A DNA stretch of 64,000 nucleotides from Bacteroides sp. 51. Its GTDB lineage: Bacteria > Bacteroidota > Bacteroidia > Bacteroidales > Bacteroidaceae. The notes under the pieces were generated by a model, which was not told the DNA's origin, searched no databases, and was given only the letters and a program-made list of their open reading frames with translations. The position numbers and the translations under genes are program-made. Location: positions 1 through 64,000 of the forward strand of contig NZ_QVMI01000022.1 of NCBI RefSeq assembly GCF_010500965.1, written 5' to 3'. Below, piece after piece: positions 8,802 to 16,355 of the stretch. How positions within the stretch are numbered: the stretch's first letter is position 1; every line of letters starts with the position of its first letter.

Positions 8802-9980
8802 TTAGAGTTCTACGGCTGCAAGTTCGGCAAATGCCAGTTGATAATCCCTTTCGGCTGCAAGCGTCTGGTTTACGTTGTCGTAGTACAATCCCATTTCAAC
8901 CATGTAATCAAGCAAGGATATTTCACCCGCATCAAGTGCTTTTTTCAACAGGATGGTATTATTTACGTTTGCCAGCGATTTACGATATTTGTCGGCAGTA
9001 GTTTTCAGTCCCATTGCTTTGGAATACTGTATTTGCAGTTGGCTGAAAAACTGTTGCTTGGTATCGGCTTCGCGGCTTTGGGCAGCAGCAACAGATGCCT
9101 TTGCCTGTTTCACCTGATTTTTATTCGACCATAGCGGTATGGATATACCAAGCGACACACCCTGATACCGTTGTCCGACTACTTTTTCACTCATGTATCC
9201 GGCGGTAAACTTAGGCAGGTTCATCGCTTTGCTTAGTGATACCTGTTTCTGGCTTACTTCGATTTCGTTACGCACGTATGCCAACACCGGGTTTTTATCT
9301 TCGGCTTGTACATACCAGTCGTTAAAGTTCAACGGAAGCTCACGGCTGCCGTAGTCTGCATCATTAAAGACTACGTCGATACCGCCGTTCAGCCTTTTCA
9401 ACTGGGCAAGGAGTGCATCACGTTCTACTTCCATGCGCGATATTTCTCCTTGTATGGTAGAAAGGTTCAGGTTTACTTTGTTGTACTCCAAGATACTTAC
9501 GTCGCCCCTGTCCATACGGTCTTTATAACCTTTGGCAATGGTTTCTGCATGTTCCAGACGCAAATAAAGTTCTTTAAGCAGGGAATTGTAATATATCAGT
9601 TCAATGCAGTATTGTTTTGCTTCGAGCAATATATTCATACGGTCGGCTTTGTACTGCCATTCCACAAGGTTGTTTCTACCGTTTGCTAACCGACTTTTCA
9701 TTCCCGTAATGGTGGGAATGTCGAATGTCTGCGATACGCTAAAATCGGTACGATTACCTATATTTGAAGGGTTACCCCAGAGATAATTGAAGCCCACTTC
9801 CGGATCATCAAGGAAGATGCCCGTTTTGTTTTGCAGCTTATCCGCTTCAACTTGTTCGCGGAGGGCTTTCAGGGTTGTATTGTTCTCTTCTATCGAAGAC
9901 AATACAGGGTTGATATTATTCTGCGCATTGAGCGTTATGCCTGCGAAGAGTACCAACATGGTTATTATGATTGTTCTCAT
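8802..9980 (-). CDS. TolC-family outer-membrane efflux channel
   Basis: This 392-residue protein has a signal peptide ending near residue 20 (LNAQ). Long heptad-rich helices and repeated structure are typical of OEP/TolC proteins; the second half has TAGYMSEK and GVSLGISIPLWSN-type strands. It forms the outer-membrane exit duct of the tripartite pump with the RND transporter and adaptor encoded upstream. The start overlaps the end of the RND gene by 4 bp, so translation is coupled. It is rather short for the family (usually 420-480), but the sequence looks complete. The function is well supported by context and pattern; substrate is inferred from the RND class. Confidence 0.88.
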   Translation of the reverse strand: MRTIIITMLVLFAGITLNAQNNINPVLSSIEENNTTLKALREQVEADKLQNKTGIFLDDPEVGFNYLWGNPSNIGNRTDFSVSQTFDIPTITGMKSRLANGRNNLVEWQYKADRMNILLEAKQYCIELIYYNSLLKELYLRLEHAETIAKGYKDRMDRGDVSILEYNKVNLNLSTIQGEISRMEVERDALLAQLKRLNGGIDVVFNDADYGSRELPLNFNDWYVQAEDKNPVLAYVRNEIEVSQKQVSLSKAMNLPKFTAGYMSEKVVGQRYQGVSLGISIPLWSNKNQVKQAKASVAAAQSREADTKQQFFSQLQIQYSKAMGLKTTADKYRKSLANVNNTILLKKALDAGEISLLDYMVEMGLYYDNVNQTLAAERDYQLAFAELAAVEL

Positions 9981-12900
9981 TCTAATTCTAATTTAGTGTT
10001 GTTTACTTCAGGTTCCTCGTTGTCCAGAATTTCGGTTTCAACTACTTTCCTGTTTGTAATTAAGTACATGATAGGAATAATAAAGCCGTTGAGCAAAGTC
10101 GATGTGAGCAATCCGCCCAGGATAACCTTTGCCATCGGACTTTGTATTTCGTTACCCGGCAAATCACCACCCAATGCAAGCGGTATCAGTGCAAGACCGG
10201 AGGTTAATGCGGTCATCAAGATGGGGTTTAGACGGTCTAACGAGCCGGTCATTACCGCATCAAGTTTGCTATACCCCTCTGCCACAAGGTCGTTGTATCG
10301 TGAGATAAGCAACATACCGTTACGTGTAGCGATACCGAACAGGGAGATAAACCCGATAATAGCCGGTATGCTCAGAACGCCGTTAGTAAAGAAAATGGCA
10401 AACACTCCGCCGATAAGGGCAAGCGGCAGGTTAAGCAGGATAACAACGGACTGGTTTATGCTCTTAAACTGCGCAAACAGAAGCATGAAAATAGCAAGAA
10501 TGGAGAAGATTGAGGTAATAAGCAGGGTGCGTGATGCTGCCTGTTCGCTCTCAAACTGTCCGCCGTACTCAATATGATAACCTTCGGGCAGTTCTATCTT
10601 TTCGTTTACGATGTCCTGAATGTCATTTACTACTCCGCGCAGGTCACGTCCGGCAACGTTAGCCGATATTACAATCTTACGGGCAACGTTTTCCCTATTG
10701 ATGGTGTTGGGGCCTGTGGACGATGTTATTTCGGCTATATTACTCAATGGAATTTTACGTCCGTTGGCATCAACAATAAGGTTCTTTATCCTTTCGGCTG
10801 TTTCACGGCTATCGTCGTTTACTTTTAGGGTAAGGTCGAACGAGCGGTTTTCTTCGTACACCTGTGAAACGACTTCACCTGCGAGCATGACGTTTACAAT
10901 CTTCGCAAAGTCGGGTAAGGTTATGCCGTATTTCGCCATTACTTCCCTTTTGGGTTCTATCTTCAACTGCGGACGTTCCACTTGTTGTTCTACGTTCAGA
11001 TCGGCAATACCTTCAATGTCCTGAATGTTTGCTTTTATTTGGTTACCGATGGAGAACATTTTATTGAGGTCTGTTCCGAACAACTTGATAGCGATGTTGG
11101 CACGTGTACCGGATAACATAGCGTCGATACGGTGCGAAATGGGTGCGCCTATTTCTATATTCACTCCCGGCAACACTTTTATCTTTTCGCGTATTTCGGC
11201 AAGCACTTCATCTTTGGAACGTTTATCGAGGATGAACGGTGCTTCGATTTCCGATACGTTTACACCGAGTGCGTGTTCATCGAGTTCGGCACGTCCTGTT
11301 TTCCGTCCTACGGTTTGAACTTCGGGTATGGAAAGCAAGATATCTTCTGCTATACGCCCCATCTTGTCGGATTCTTCAAGCGATATACCGGGCATACTAC
11401 TGATGCTTACGGTAAATGAACCCTCATTGAATGGCGGCAGGAAGCTACGACCTAATGAGAAGAAAATGATAACGGCAATCACTAAAACAACACCTGTTCC
11501 GCCAAGTACCCATTTCTTGTATTTGAGTGTCCATTTAAGGGCTACCTCGTAAACGATTTTCAGTTTCCTTACTATATACGGTTCACGTTCCGGTTTATCA
11601 TCTTTTCGTGGTTTACCCAACAGGTAGCTACACAATACTGGAGTAAGGGTTAAGGCTACTACGGTAGAAGCTATCAATGCCATAATAAAGGCTACTCCTA
11701 ACGGTGCAAGCATACGACCTTCCATTCCAGAAAGGAAGAACAAGGGAACGAAGCTGGCGATGATGATAAATGTGGAGTATAGAATTGGCATACGCACTTC
11801 TTTGGAAGCATCGAACACGACGTTGAGTACGGTTTTTTGCAGTTCCTTTGGTTTCTGCCTGTTCTCCCGCAATCGCTTGAACACATTTTCTACATCGACA
11901 ATGGCATCATCCACAAGCGAGCCAATAGCAATAGCCATACCTCCGAGGCTCATGGTATTAATAGTAAGCCCCATGAATTTTAAGGAGAGTATTGCAAAGA
12001 CTAATGACAACGGTATCGTTACAAGTGATATAATGGTTGTACGTGCGTTCATCAGGAAGATAACGAGAACGATAACCACGAAGATACCCCCTTCGTACAA
12101 TGATTTCTGTACGTTATTGATGGAGTTGTCTATAAAACGTGCCTGACGAAAGATGTCGGTTGTTATCTTCACATCTGCCGGAAGCTGTTTCTGTAAATCG
12201 GCAAGCGAAGCGTCAAGTTTGTCTGTCAATTCGAGCGTACTTGTAGCCGGTTGCTTGGTAACAGTTATCAATACGGCAGCTTTGCCGTCGTTGGATGCCA
12301 TACCCAGTTTAGGTGCTTTATCTCCTATTTTTACTTCAGCAATGTTTTCTATCAGGATAGGAACATTGTTTACTGTTTTGATAACAGCTTTTCCCAATGA
12401 TGGTATTTTATTTGTTGAAAGCACGCCACGGATGATAAATTCGTTTCCGTATTCATACAATACACCACCTGCGGCGTTCTGGTTCATTTCGGTAACGACG
12501 TCGATTACTTCATTGAGTCCGATGTTGTAATGTTTCATCTTTCCGGGATCGAGCAATATCTGGTATTCCTTGATTTCACCACCGAGAACGGTTACCTGTG
12601 CCACTCCACCTGTTGATAATAAACGGGGGCGGATAGTCCAGTCAGATAATGTCCGCAAATCCTGTAATGAGGTTGAATCGGCGGTTACTCCGATAATCAT
12701 AAGCTCACCCAGTATGGACGATTGCGGCCCCAACGTCGGATTACCAACGTTAGACGGCAACTGGTCATTGACAACGGCTAACTTTTCGGATACAATCTGA
12801 CGGGCACGGTAGATGTCCGTTCCCCAGTTAAATTCTACCCATACGATAGAAAAGCCTGTGGTAGAGGATGAACGCACACGGCGTACATCAGTAGCACCGT

Positions 12901-13120
12901 TCAGGGCGGTTTCGACAGGGAAAGTAACGAGCCGTTCGACTTCTTCGGGAGCCATACCTCGTGCCTCTGTCATCACCACAACGGTGGGTGCATTGAGGTC
13001 GGGAAATACATCGACTTCCATATTGACGGCTGTATAGGTTCCTGCCAGCATAAGCAGCAGGGATGCCACTAAAACAACGACACGGTTGTTCAGCGAGAAT
13101 TTTATTATCTTGTTCAACAT
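9977..13120 (-). CDS. Heavy-metal efflux RND pump, CusA/CzcA family
   Basis: This 1047-residue proton-driven inner-membrane pump has the HME-RND hallmarks: first membrane helix at 12-30, DVFPDLNAPTV just after it, and the charged fourth helix VDDAIVDVEN with Asp404, Asp405, Asp409 and Glu411, which matches the proton relay of CzcA/CusA. Two large periplasmic halves are seen, with the second-half equivalent of the first loop at about 560-870. Length is normal for the family. It exports monovalent or divalent metal ions from periplasm or cytoplasm through the TolC channel encoded downstream. It lies 20 bp from the adaptor gene upstream. Neighbouring Zn/Cd-type ATPase and Fur-like regulator favour divalent metals, but Cu/Ag cannot be excluded. 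Confidence 0.92.
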   Translation of the reverse strand: MLNKIIKFSLNNRVVVLVASLLLMLAGTYTAVNMEVDVFPDLNAPTVVVMTEARGMAPEEVERLVTFPVETALNGATDVRRVRSSSTTGFSIVWVEFNWGTDIYRARQIVSEKLAVVNDQLPSNVGNPTLGPQSSILGELMIIGVTADSTSLQDLRTLSDWTIRPRLLSTGGVAQVTVLGGEIKEYQILLDPGKMKHYNIGLNEVIDVVTEMNQNAAGGVLYEYGNEFIIRGVLSTNKIPSLGKAVIKTVNNVPILIENIAEVKIGDKAPKLGMASNDGKAAVLITVTKQPATSTLELTDKLDASLADLQKQLPADVKITTDIFRQARFIDNSINNVQKSLYEGGIFVVIVLVIFLMNARTTIISLVTIPLSLVFAILSLKFMGLTINTMSLGGMAIAIGSLVDDAIVDVENVFKRLRENRQKPKELQKTVLNVVFDASKEVRMPILYSTFIIIASFVPLFFLSGMEGRMLAPLGVAFIMALIASTVVALTLTPVLCSYLLGKPRKDDKPEREPYIVRKLKIVYEVALKWTLKYKKWVLGGTGVVLVIAVIIFFSLGRSFLPPFNEGSFTVSISSMPGISLEESDKMGRIAEDILLSIPEVQTVGRKTGRAELDEHALGVNVSEIEAPFILDKRSKDEVLAEIREKIKVLPGVNIEIGAPISHRIDAMLSGTRANIAIKLFGTDLNKMFSIGNQIKANIQDIEGIADLNVEQQVERPQLKIEPKREVMAKYGITLPDFAKIVNVMLAGEVVSQVYEENRSFDLTLKVNDDSRETAERIKNLIVDANGRKIPLSNIAEITSSTGPNTINRENVARKIVISANVAGRDLRGVVNDIQDIVNEKIELPEGYHIEYGGQFESEQAASRTLLITSIFSILAIFMLLFAQFKSINQSVVILLNLPLALIGGVFAIFFTNGVLSIPAIIGFISLFGIATRNGMLLISRYNDLVAEGYSKLDAVMTGSLDRLNPILMTALTSGLALIPLALGGDLPGNEIQSPMAKVILGGLLTSTLLNGFIIPIMYLITNRKVVETEILDNEEPEVNNTKLELE

Positions 13121-13140
13121 ACTGATTCGTGTTTTAATGG

Positions 13141-14466
13141 TTAGTGACTATGTCCTTCGGGCATTACTGAAGAAGTTGCTGCCAGTTTCACCTGATATAC
13201 TCCTTTGGTAACTACTTTGGCTCCGCGTTGAAGACCTGAAAGGATCTGCACTCTTTCGCCGTTATTCTGTCCGAGGGTTACTTCCTGTTTCTTATATTCT
13301 TCGTCGCCTATTTGCAGATACACGAAGTTAAGTCCCTGTTCTTCGGTAATAGCAGAAACGGGAACGGATATTACATTATCCTGTAAGGTCGAAAGCAGAT
13401 ATACTTCGGTATATGCTCCGGGAATAATATCGCCCACGTTATCAAACTCGAATGTAACAGGAATATAGAAAGATTGGTCAGTGGATGCTTTACCGAAAGA
13501 TAAAAGCCGGCCGTTAAGTTCCGAAAGTTTATATACCTGATTGTCATAGGCAGGCTTAAAGTTAGCACTACTGATGCTTTTAAGTATCTTGAAATTGTTC
13601 TCTGATACTTCGGCTCGTAGCTGCAAACGCCTATTCTGCGATACAGTTGCAATGGGCTGACCTACTGAAACGTATTCCCCCTGTGCAACAAGCCTGTTCT
13701 TAATATATCCGGCAATGGGAGCTGTAACGCTTACCCCGGTGGCTGTCATATTGCCTGCCTGTGCCTGATATACTGTTTTCGCTGTTTCATAACGCAAACG
13801 AGCCTGTTCAAAGTCCTTAGCGGAAATAATCTGGTCTTTTACCAATGATTCGGCACGTTGGAACTCTTTCTGTGCAGTTTCGTATTCAATCCGCGCTTTT
13901 ACGGACGGATCGCCTTCCAACAGTTTCTTTGCTGAAATAGTTACAATGGATTGTCCGGCTTGTACGGCTGTACCGTCTGTTATGGACGGATTGGTGAAAG
14001 ATACAATACCGTTGGAAGTAGCTGCAATAACAGCTTCATCACCCTGCGAGGCTTGTATCTGTCCACTGGTTTTAATGGAATTGTAGAAACTACCAAGAGC
14101 AACGGTTTCTGTCTTCAATCCAACAAGTTGCGCTTGCTGTTTGGTGAAAAGTATTTCATCCGAATGGCTGTCTTCCATTGCTTCTGCTCCGTGGTCATGT
14201 CCGTCGCCCTCGGAGTGCTTATGATCTTTCTCGTTAGCGTGGTCATGCCCATCGCCGTCAGTATGTTTATGTTCTTTATCGTTTGAATGGTCATGTCCAT
14301 CACCTTCGGAGTGTTCATGCTCTTTCTCATTAGAATGGTCATGTCCATCACCATCAACATGCTCATGTTTATCACTTGATTTTTGATTGTTTTTTCCCTG
14401 ACCGGAATTGCATCCGGTTAATAATATTGCGATAACAACGAATAATCCTATTATGTACGTTTTCAT
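13141..14466 (-). CDS. RND periplasmic adaptor with His/Asp-rich repeats (HlyD/CusB family)
   Basis: This 441-residue lipoprotein (lipobox LLTGC, lipidated Cys19) links the RND pump with the TolC channel. Residues about 34-105 are four tandem copies of a 17-residue unit of the type EHxHxDGDGHDHxNxK, a plausible multi-site metal sponge. The normal adaptor fold follows: ALGSFYNSIKTSGQI barrel strand, lipoyl halves around a helical hairpin (about 185-235), and a C-terminal beta-barrel/MPD region ending in a short His tail (EGHSH). Such His-rich inserts occur in some CusB/CzcB proteins, but four near-identical repeats are striking. It is the first gene of the minus-strand efflux operon and starts about 165 bp after the HHHH protein gene. 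Confidence 0.9.
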   Translation of the reverse strand: MKTYIIGLFVVIAILLTGCNSGQGKNNQKSSDKHEHVDGDGHDHSNEKEHEHSEGDGHDHSNDKEHKHTDGDGHDHANEKDHKHSEGDGHDHGAEAMEDSHSDEILFTKQQAQLVGLKTETVALGSFYNSIKTSGQIQASQGDEAVIAATSNGIVSFTNPSITDGTAVQAGQSIVTISAKKLLEGDPSVKARIEYETAQKEFQRAESLVKDQIISAKDFEQARLRYETAKTVYQAQAGNMTATGVSVTAPIAGYIKNRLVAQGEYVSVGQPIATVSQNRRLQLRAEVSENNFKILKSISSANFKPAYDNQVYKLSELNGRLLSFGKASTDQSFYIPVTFEFDNVGDIIPGAYTEVYLLSTLQDNVISVPVSAITEEQGLNFVYLQIGDEEYKKQEVTLGQNNGERVQILSGLQRGAKVVTKGVYQVKLAATSSVMPEGHSH

Positions 14467-14605
14467 TTTATTTTTTAATTATTGGGGGAAGTAAAGCATA
14501 TCCTGATATTTGCTTTGCTTCTCGTGAGAAATATTGATTTTTATGGGTTGATATGTATATACCAATACCCTATGCCTTGAACATATCCAAATGCACAAAG
14601 CAGCA

Positions 14606-14626
14606 TGACTTACAGCCTGTAAGTCA
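14606..14626. promoter_or_regulatory. 10-1-10 perfect dyad upstream of the efflux operon
   Basis: TGACTTACAG (14606-14615), one base, then CTGTAAGTCA (14617-14626). It lies about 140 bp upstream of the adaptor start and 6 bp past the HHHH gene stop. The size fits a dimeric regulator such as the Fur-family protein encoded nearby. It could also be a small hairpin ending the upstream gene, but there is no T-run. Confidence 0.45.
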
Positions 14627-14631
14627 AAACA

Positions 14632-15069
14632 TCAGGAAATTATGGAAGGAGGGGCGCGTAAACCGTGAAATTGGTTTGCTTCTGCGGATTTATAGAATGA
14701 AATAAATTCTCCGTACTCAAAGTCGGAGGTTGATTCTCCCGAATCGTAGATTAAGAAATCCGCAGCTAAAAAGAATATCGGGAATAAATGTGTAAGATCA
14801 TGGTTTTGACAAGAAGAAACCTTGCACTTAGTTTCATTTGTCGTTTTGGGTGAAGTATATTTAGATTCAGCAATACAAGATTGTTCATGGTCACTGTCAT
14901 TAGGTAACTCACGATGGTCTGTATGTTCATCGTTTACCTGATTATCCTGTTCGCATATCTCCATAACAATACACACCAATCCCTCATGATGATGATGTGG
15001 TACTATTGCAAGTATCAGTAATACTAAACTTGACAATGCAACAAACGATATGGAAATAATTCGTTTCAC
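14632..15069 (-). CDS. HHHH-motif membrane protein (paralogue 1)
   Basis: This protein has about 146 residues from a GTG start at 15069. A longer frame reaches back to ATG codons at 15111 and 15135, but these lie upstream of the promoter. The GTG start also gives exactly the same 24-residue distance to the HHHH motif as in paralogue 2. One N-terminal membrane helix or signal anchor ends at VPHHHH, followed by Cys residues in CIVMEICE, an Asp/Glu/His-rich region (DEHTDHRE), then Cys residues, a second hydrophobic segment (LFPIFFLAADFLI) and the conserved end NQFHGLRAPP. It is likely a metal-binding envelope protein of unknown function. The gene directly follows the Fur-family gene, overlapping its last codons only if the long start is used. 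Confidence 0.72.
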   Translation of the reverse strand: MKRIISISFVALSSLVLLILAIVPHHHHEGLVCIVMEICEQDNQVNDEHTDHRELPNDSDHEQSCIAESKYTSPKTTNETKCKVSSCQNHDLTHLFPIFFLAADFLIYDSGESTSDFEYGEFISFYKSAEANQFHGLRAPPSIIS

Positions 15070-15089
15070 TAAATCTTTTTTTACCTGTG

Positions 15090-15125
15090 CAAAGATAAAA
15101 TAAAAAGTCATGCAACTAAGTTGCA
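15090..15125 (-). promoter_or_regulatory. Promoter with candidate Fur-family operator upstream of HHHH gene 1
   Basis: On the minus strand a -7 box TATCTTTG (plus 15090-15097) fits the Bacteroidales TAnnTTTG consensus and puts the start of transcription about 14 bp before the GTG start. A perfect 7-1-7 dyad TGCAACT-A-AGTTGCA (15111-15125) covers the expected -33 region, and overlaps the stop codon of the Fur-like gene. Repression by the neighbouring Fur-family protein is a natural reading; it is inferred. Confidence 0.55.
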
Positions 15126-15547
15126 ATCTTATCACATTTTCCGCAATAGCCTTTAATTACGAAATTAACGCTCTCCAATTCCATATTTCCCGGTAGTTCT
15201 ATTTGAGGAACAGGCACGTTTTCCAAACAAAATGCCTTTTTACAGTAGTTACAGTAAAAGTGTAAATGATAATCACCTTCACTACAACCGCAATCCTCCT
15301 GACAAACCGAATATTTAACCGAACCTGATCCGTCGTCAAATTTATGAATCAGCCCATTATCATTAAAGAGGTGAATTATACGAGAAATAGTCGATTTATC
15401 AATGCTCAATAATTTTTTCTCTAAGTCCCCTAAACTGAATGCTTCGGTGAACTTTAGCATTGTATCCCATACTAAAATCCGTGTAGATGTGGGCTTTATG
15501 CCTTTTCCTTCTAATAATTTTATGATAAAATCGTCCACGTATTTCAA
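15116..15547 (-). CDS. Fur-family metal-responsive repressor (Zur-like)
   Basis: This 143-residue protein has a winged-helix N-terminus with recognition helix in IDKSTISRIIHLFNDNGLI and a dimerisation part with HLHFYCNYCKKAFC (about 95-108) and CGKC near the C-terminus. Those Cys pairs form the structural Zn site of Fur/Zur/PerR proteins. The extra CQEDCGC before the His stretch (about 83-89) is unusual. It probably senses a divalent metal and represses nearby genes; Zur (zinc) is favoured by the Zn/Cd-type ATPase in the island, but sequence alone does not separate Zur, Nur or PerR. A 7-1-7 dyad at its own stop codon could be one operator. Confidence 0.85.
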   Translation of the reverse strand: MKYVDDFIIKLLEGKGIKPTSTRILVWDTMLKFTEAFSLGDLEKKLLSIDKSTISRIIHLFNDNGLIHKFDDGSGSVKYSVCQEDCGCSEGDYHLHFYCNYCKKAFCLENVPVPQIELPGNMELESVNFVIKGYCGKCDKIAT

Positions 15548-15574
15548 AGATTATTTATGTTATTTATTCTATAA

Positions 15575-15628
15575 CAAAAAGGATGTGTCAAATGATGCTG
15601 ATTTTAAAATCACTGCACATCCTTTTTG
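15575..15628 (-). terminator. Terminator of the His-repeat lipoprotein gene
   Basis: A 13-bp perfect stem pairs CAAAAAGGATGTG (15575-15587) with CACATCCTTTTTG (15616-15628), 11 bp past the lipoprotein stop (15640). The loop is long (28 nt). It separates the lipoprotein from the Fur-like gene. Confidence 0.6.
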
Positions 15629-15639
15629 CATATAATATC

Positions 15640-16251
15640 TTAATTATGATGGTTGCCCTTATTATGAGAGCCATCGGCACTTCCATTGTGATTGTGGCTC
15701 TTATCAGTACAGGTATTCACATCATGATTTTGTTCCCCATTGTGATTATGACTTGCATCAGTGCAAGTGTTCACATCATGGTTTTGTTCTCCATTGTGAT
15801 TATGGCTTGTATCTGTACAAGTATTCACATCATGGTTTTGTCCGTTATTGTGATTATGGTTTGCATCAGTACAAGTATTCACATCGTGGTTTTGTGTGTT
15901 GTTATGATTGTGGCTTACATCCATGCAGGTATTGGAATCATGGTTATTTCCTCCATGTCCTGTGCCTGTGCCATTGTGATGGGTACCGTCATGTTTAATT
16001 CCTGAATGTTGGGAATTTGTACAAACCTGATGTGTTCCGTCTGCAAGTATATCGCAGTTTTCGTGATTTCCGGCAGCACACTGATTCAGCACGCTGCTTT
16101 TGTAGATATCGCCATTTGAAAAACCGAGTGTAGATGCACGAAGCTCCAAACTTTGATCTATATCTCCAAAGTTGCTATCATCATCCTGGCTACAAGAAAC
16201 GAATGTGATAACCGATGCGAGAACCGCTAATGAATAAAATACTCTTTTCAT
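15640..16251 (-). CDS. His-rich repeat lipoprotein 1
   Basis: This 203-residue lipoprotein has a signal peptide with lipobox FVSC and lipidated Cys20. Residues about 58-95 (QCAAGNHENCDI... HDGTHHNGTG) are shared with lipoprotein 2. Beyond that lie five tandem copies of an 18-residue unit of the form DVNTCTDxxHNHNxxQNH (about 105-190) and a His/Asn-rich tail. Each repeat has one Cys and about four His, so the protein could bind many metal ions at the cell surface or in the periplasm. It is transcribed from its own ECF-type promoter (16285-16311) and ended by a terminator. No known family beyond short shared motifs is recognised; metal storage, sensing or delivery to the TonB receptor are possible roles. 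Confidence 0.75.
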   Translation of the reverse strand: MKRVFYSLAVLASVITFVSCSQDDDSNFGDIDQSLELRASTLGFSNGDIYKSSVLNQCAAGNHENCDILADGTHQVCTNSQHSGIKHDGTHHNGTGTGHGGNNHDSNTCMDVSHNHNNTQNHDVNTCTDANHNHNNGQNHDVNTCTDTSHNHNGEQNHDVNTCTDASHNHNGEQNHDVNTCTDKSHNHNGSADGSHNKGNHHN

Positions 16252-16284
16252 ATTCCTTTATTGTTAAAATGTTATATGTTAATA

Positions 16285-16311
16285 TACCGCATAAGAGTAA
16301 TTATACCCTAC
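16285..16311 (-). promoter_or_regulatory. ECF-type promoter of His-rich lipoprotein 1
   Basis: Minus-strand GTAGGGTA (plus 16304-16311), an 11-bp spacer and ATGCGGTA (plus 16285-16292). The same two boxes with the same spacing stand upstream of the ECF sigma gene (26010-26036) and of lipoprotein 2 (22239-22265). The -10 box lies 34 bp before the ATG. Confidence 0.75.
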
Positions 16312-16355
16312 CAAAAAATAAAATAATTTTTAACTTGAACGGAGAAAGACACTTC

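Noticed and set aside
9831-10577. 248-residue plus-strand frame
   Set aside because: Lies fully antisense to the start of TolC and the end of the RND pump gene, with no family pattern and no promoter.
14545-14575. A fourth ECF promoter before the efflux operon
   Set aside because: TACCCTAT fits the -35 box, but the place of the -10 box 11 bp on reads ATATCAAC instead of ATGCGGTA. Only half a match.
15583-16005. A 140-residue plus-strand frame with repeated hydrophobic IVIM-type segments, like a membrane protein
   Set aside because: It is the antisense of the His/Asn repeats of lipoprotein 1. GTG/ATG runs arise from CAC/CAT codons. The lipoprotein has signal peptide, lipobox and promoter.
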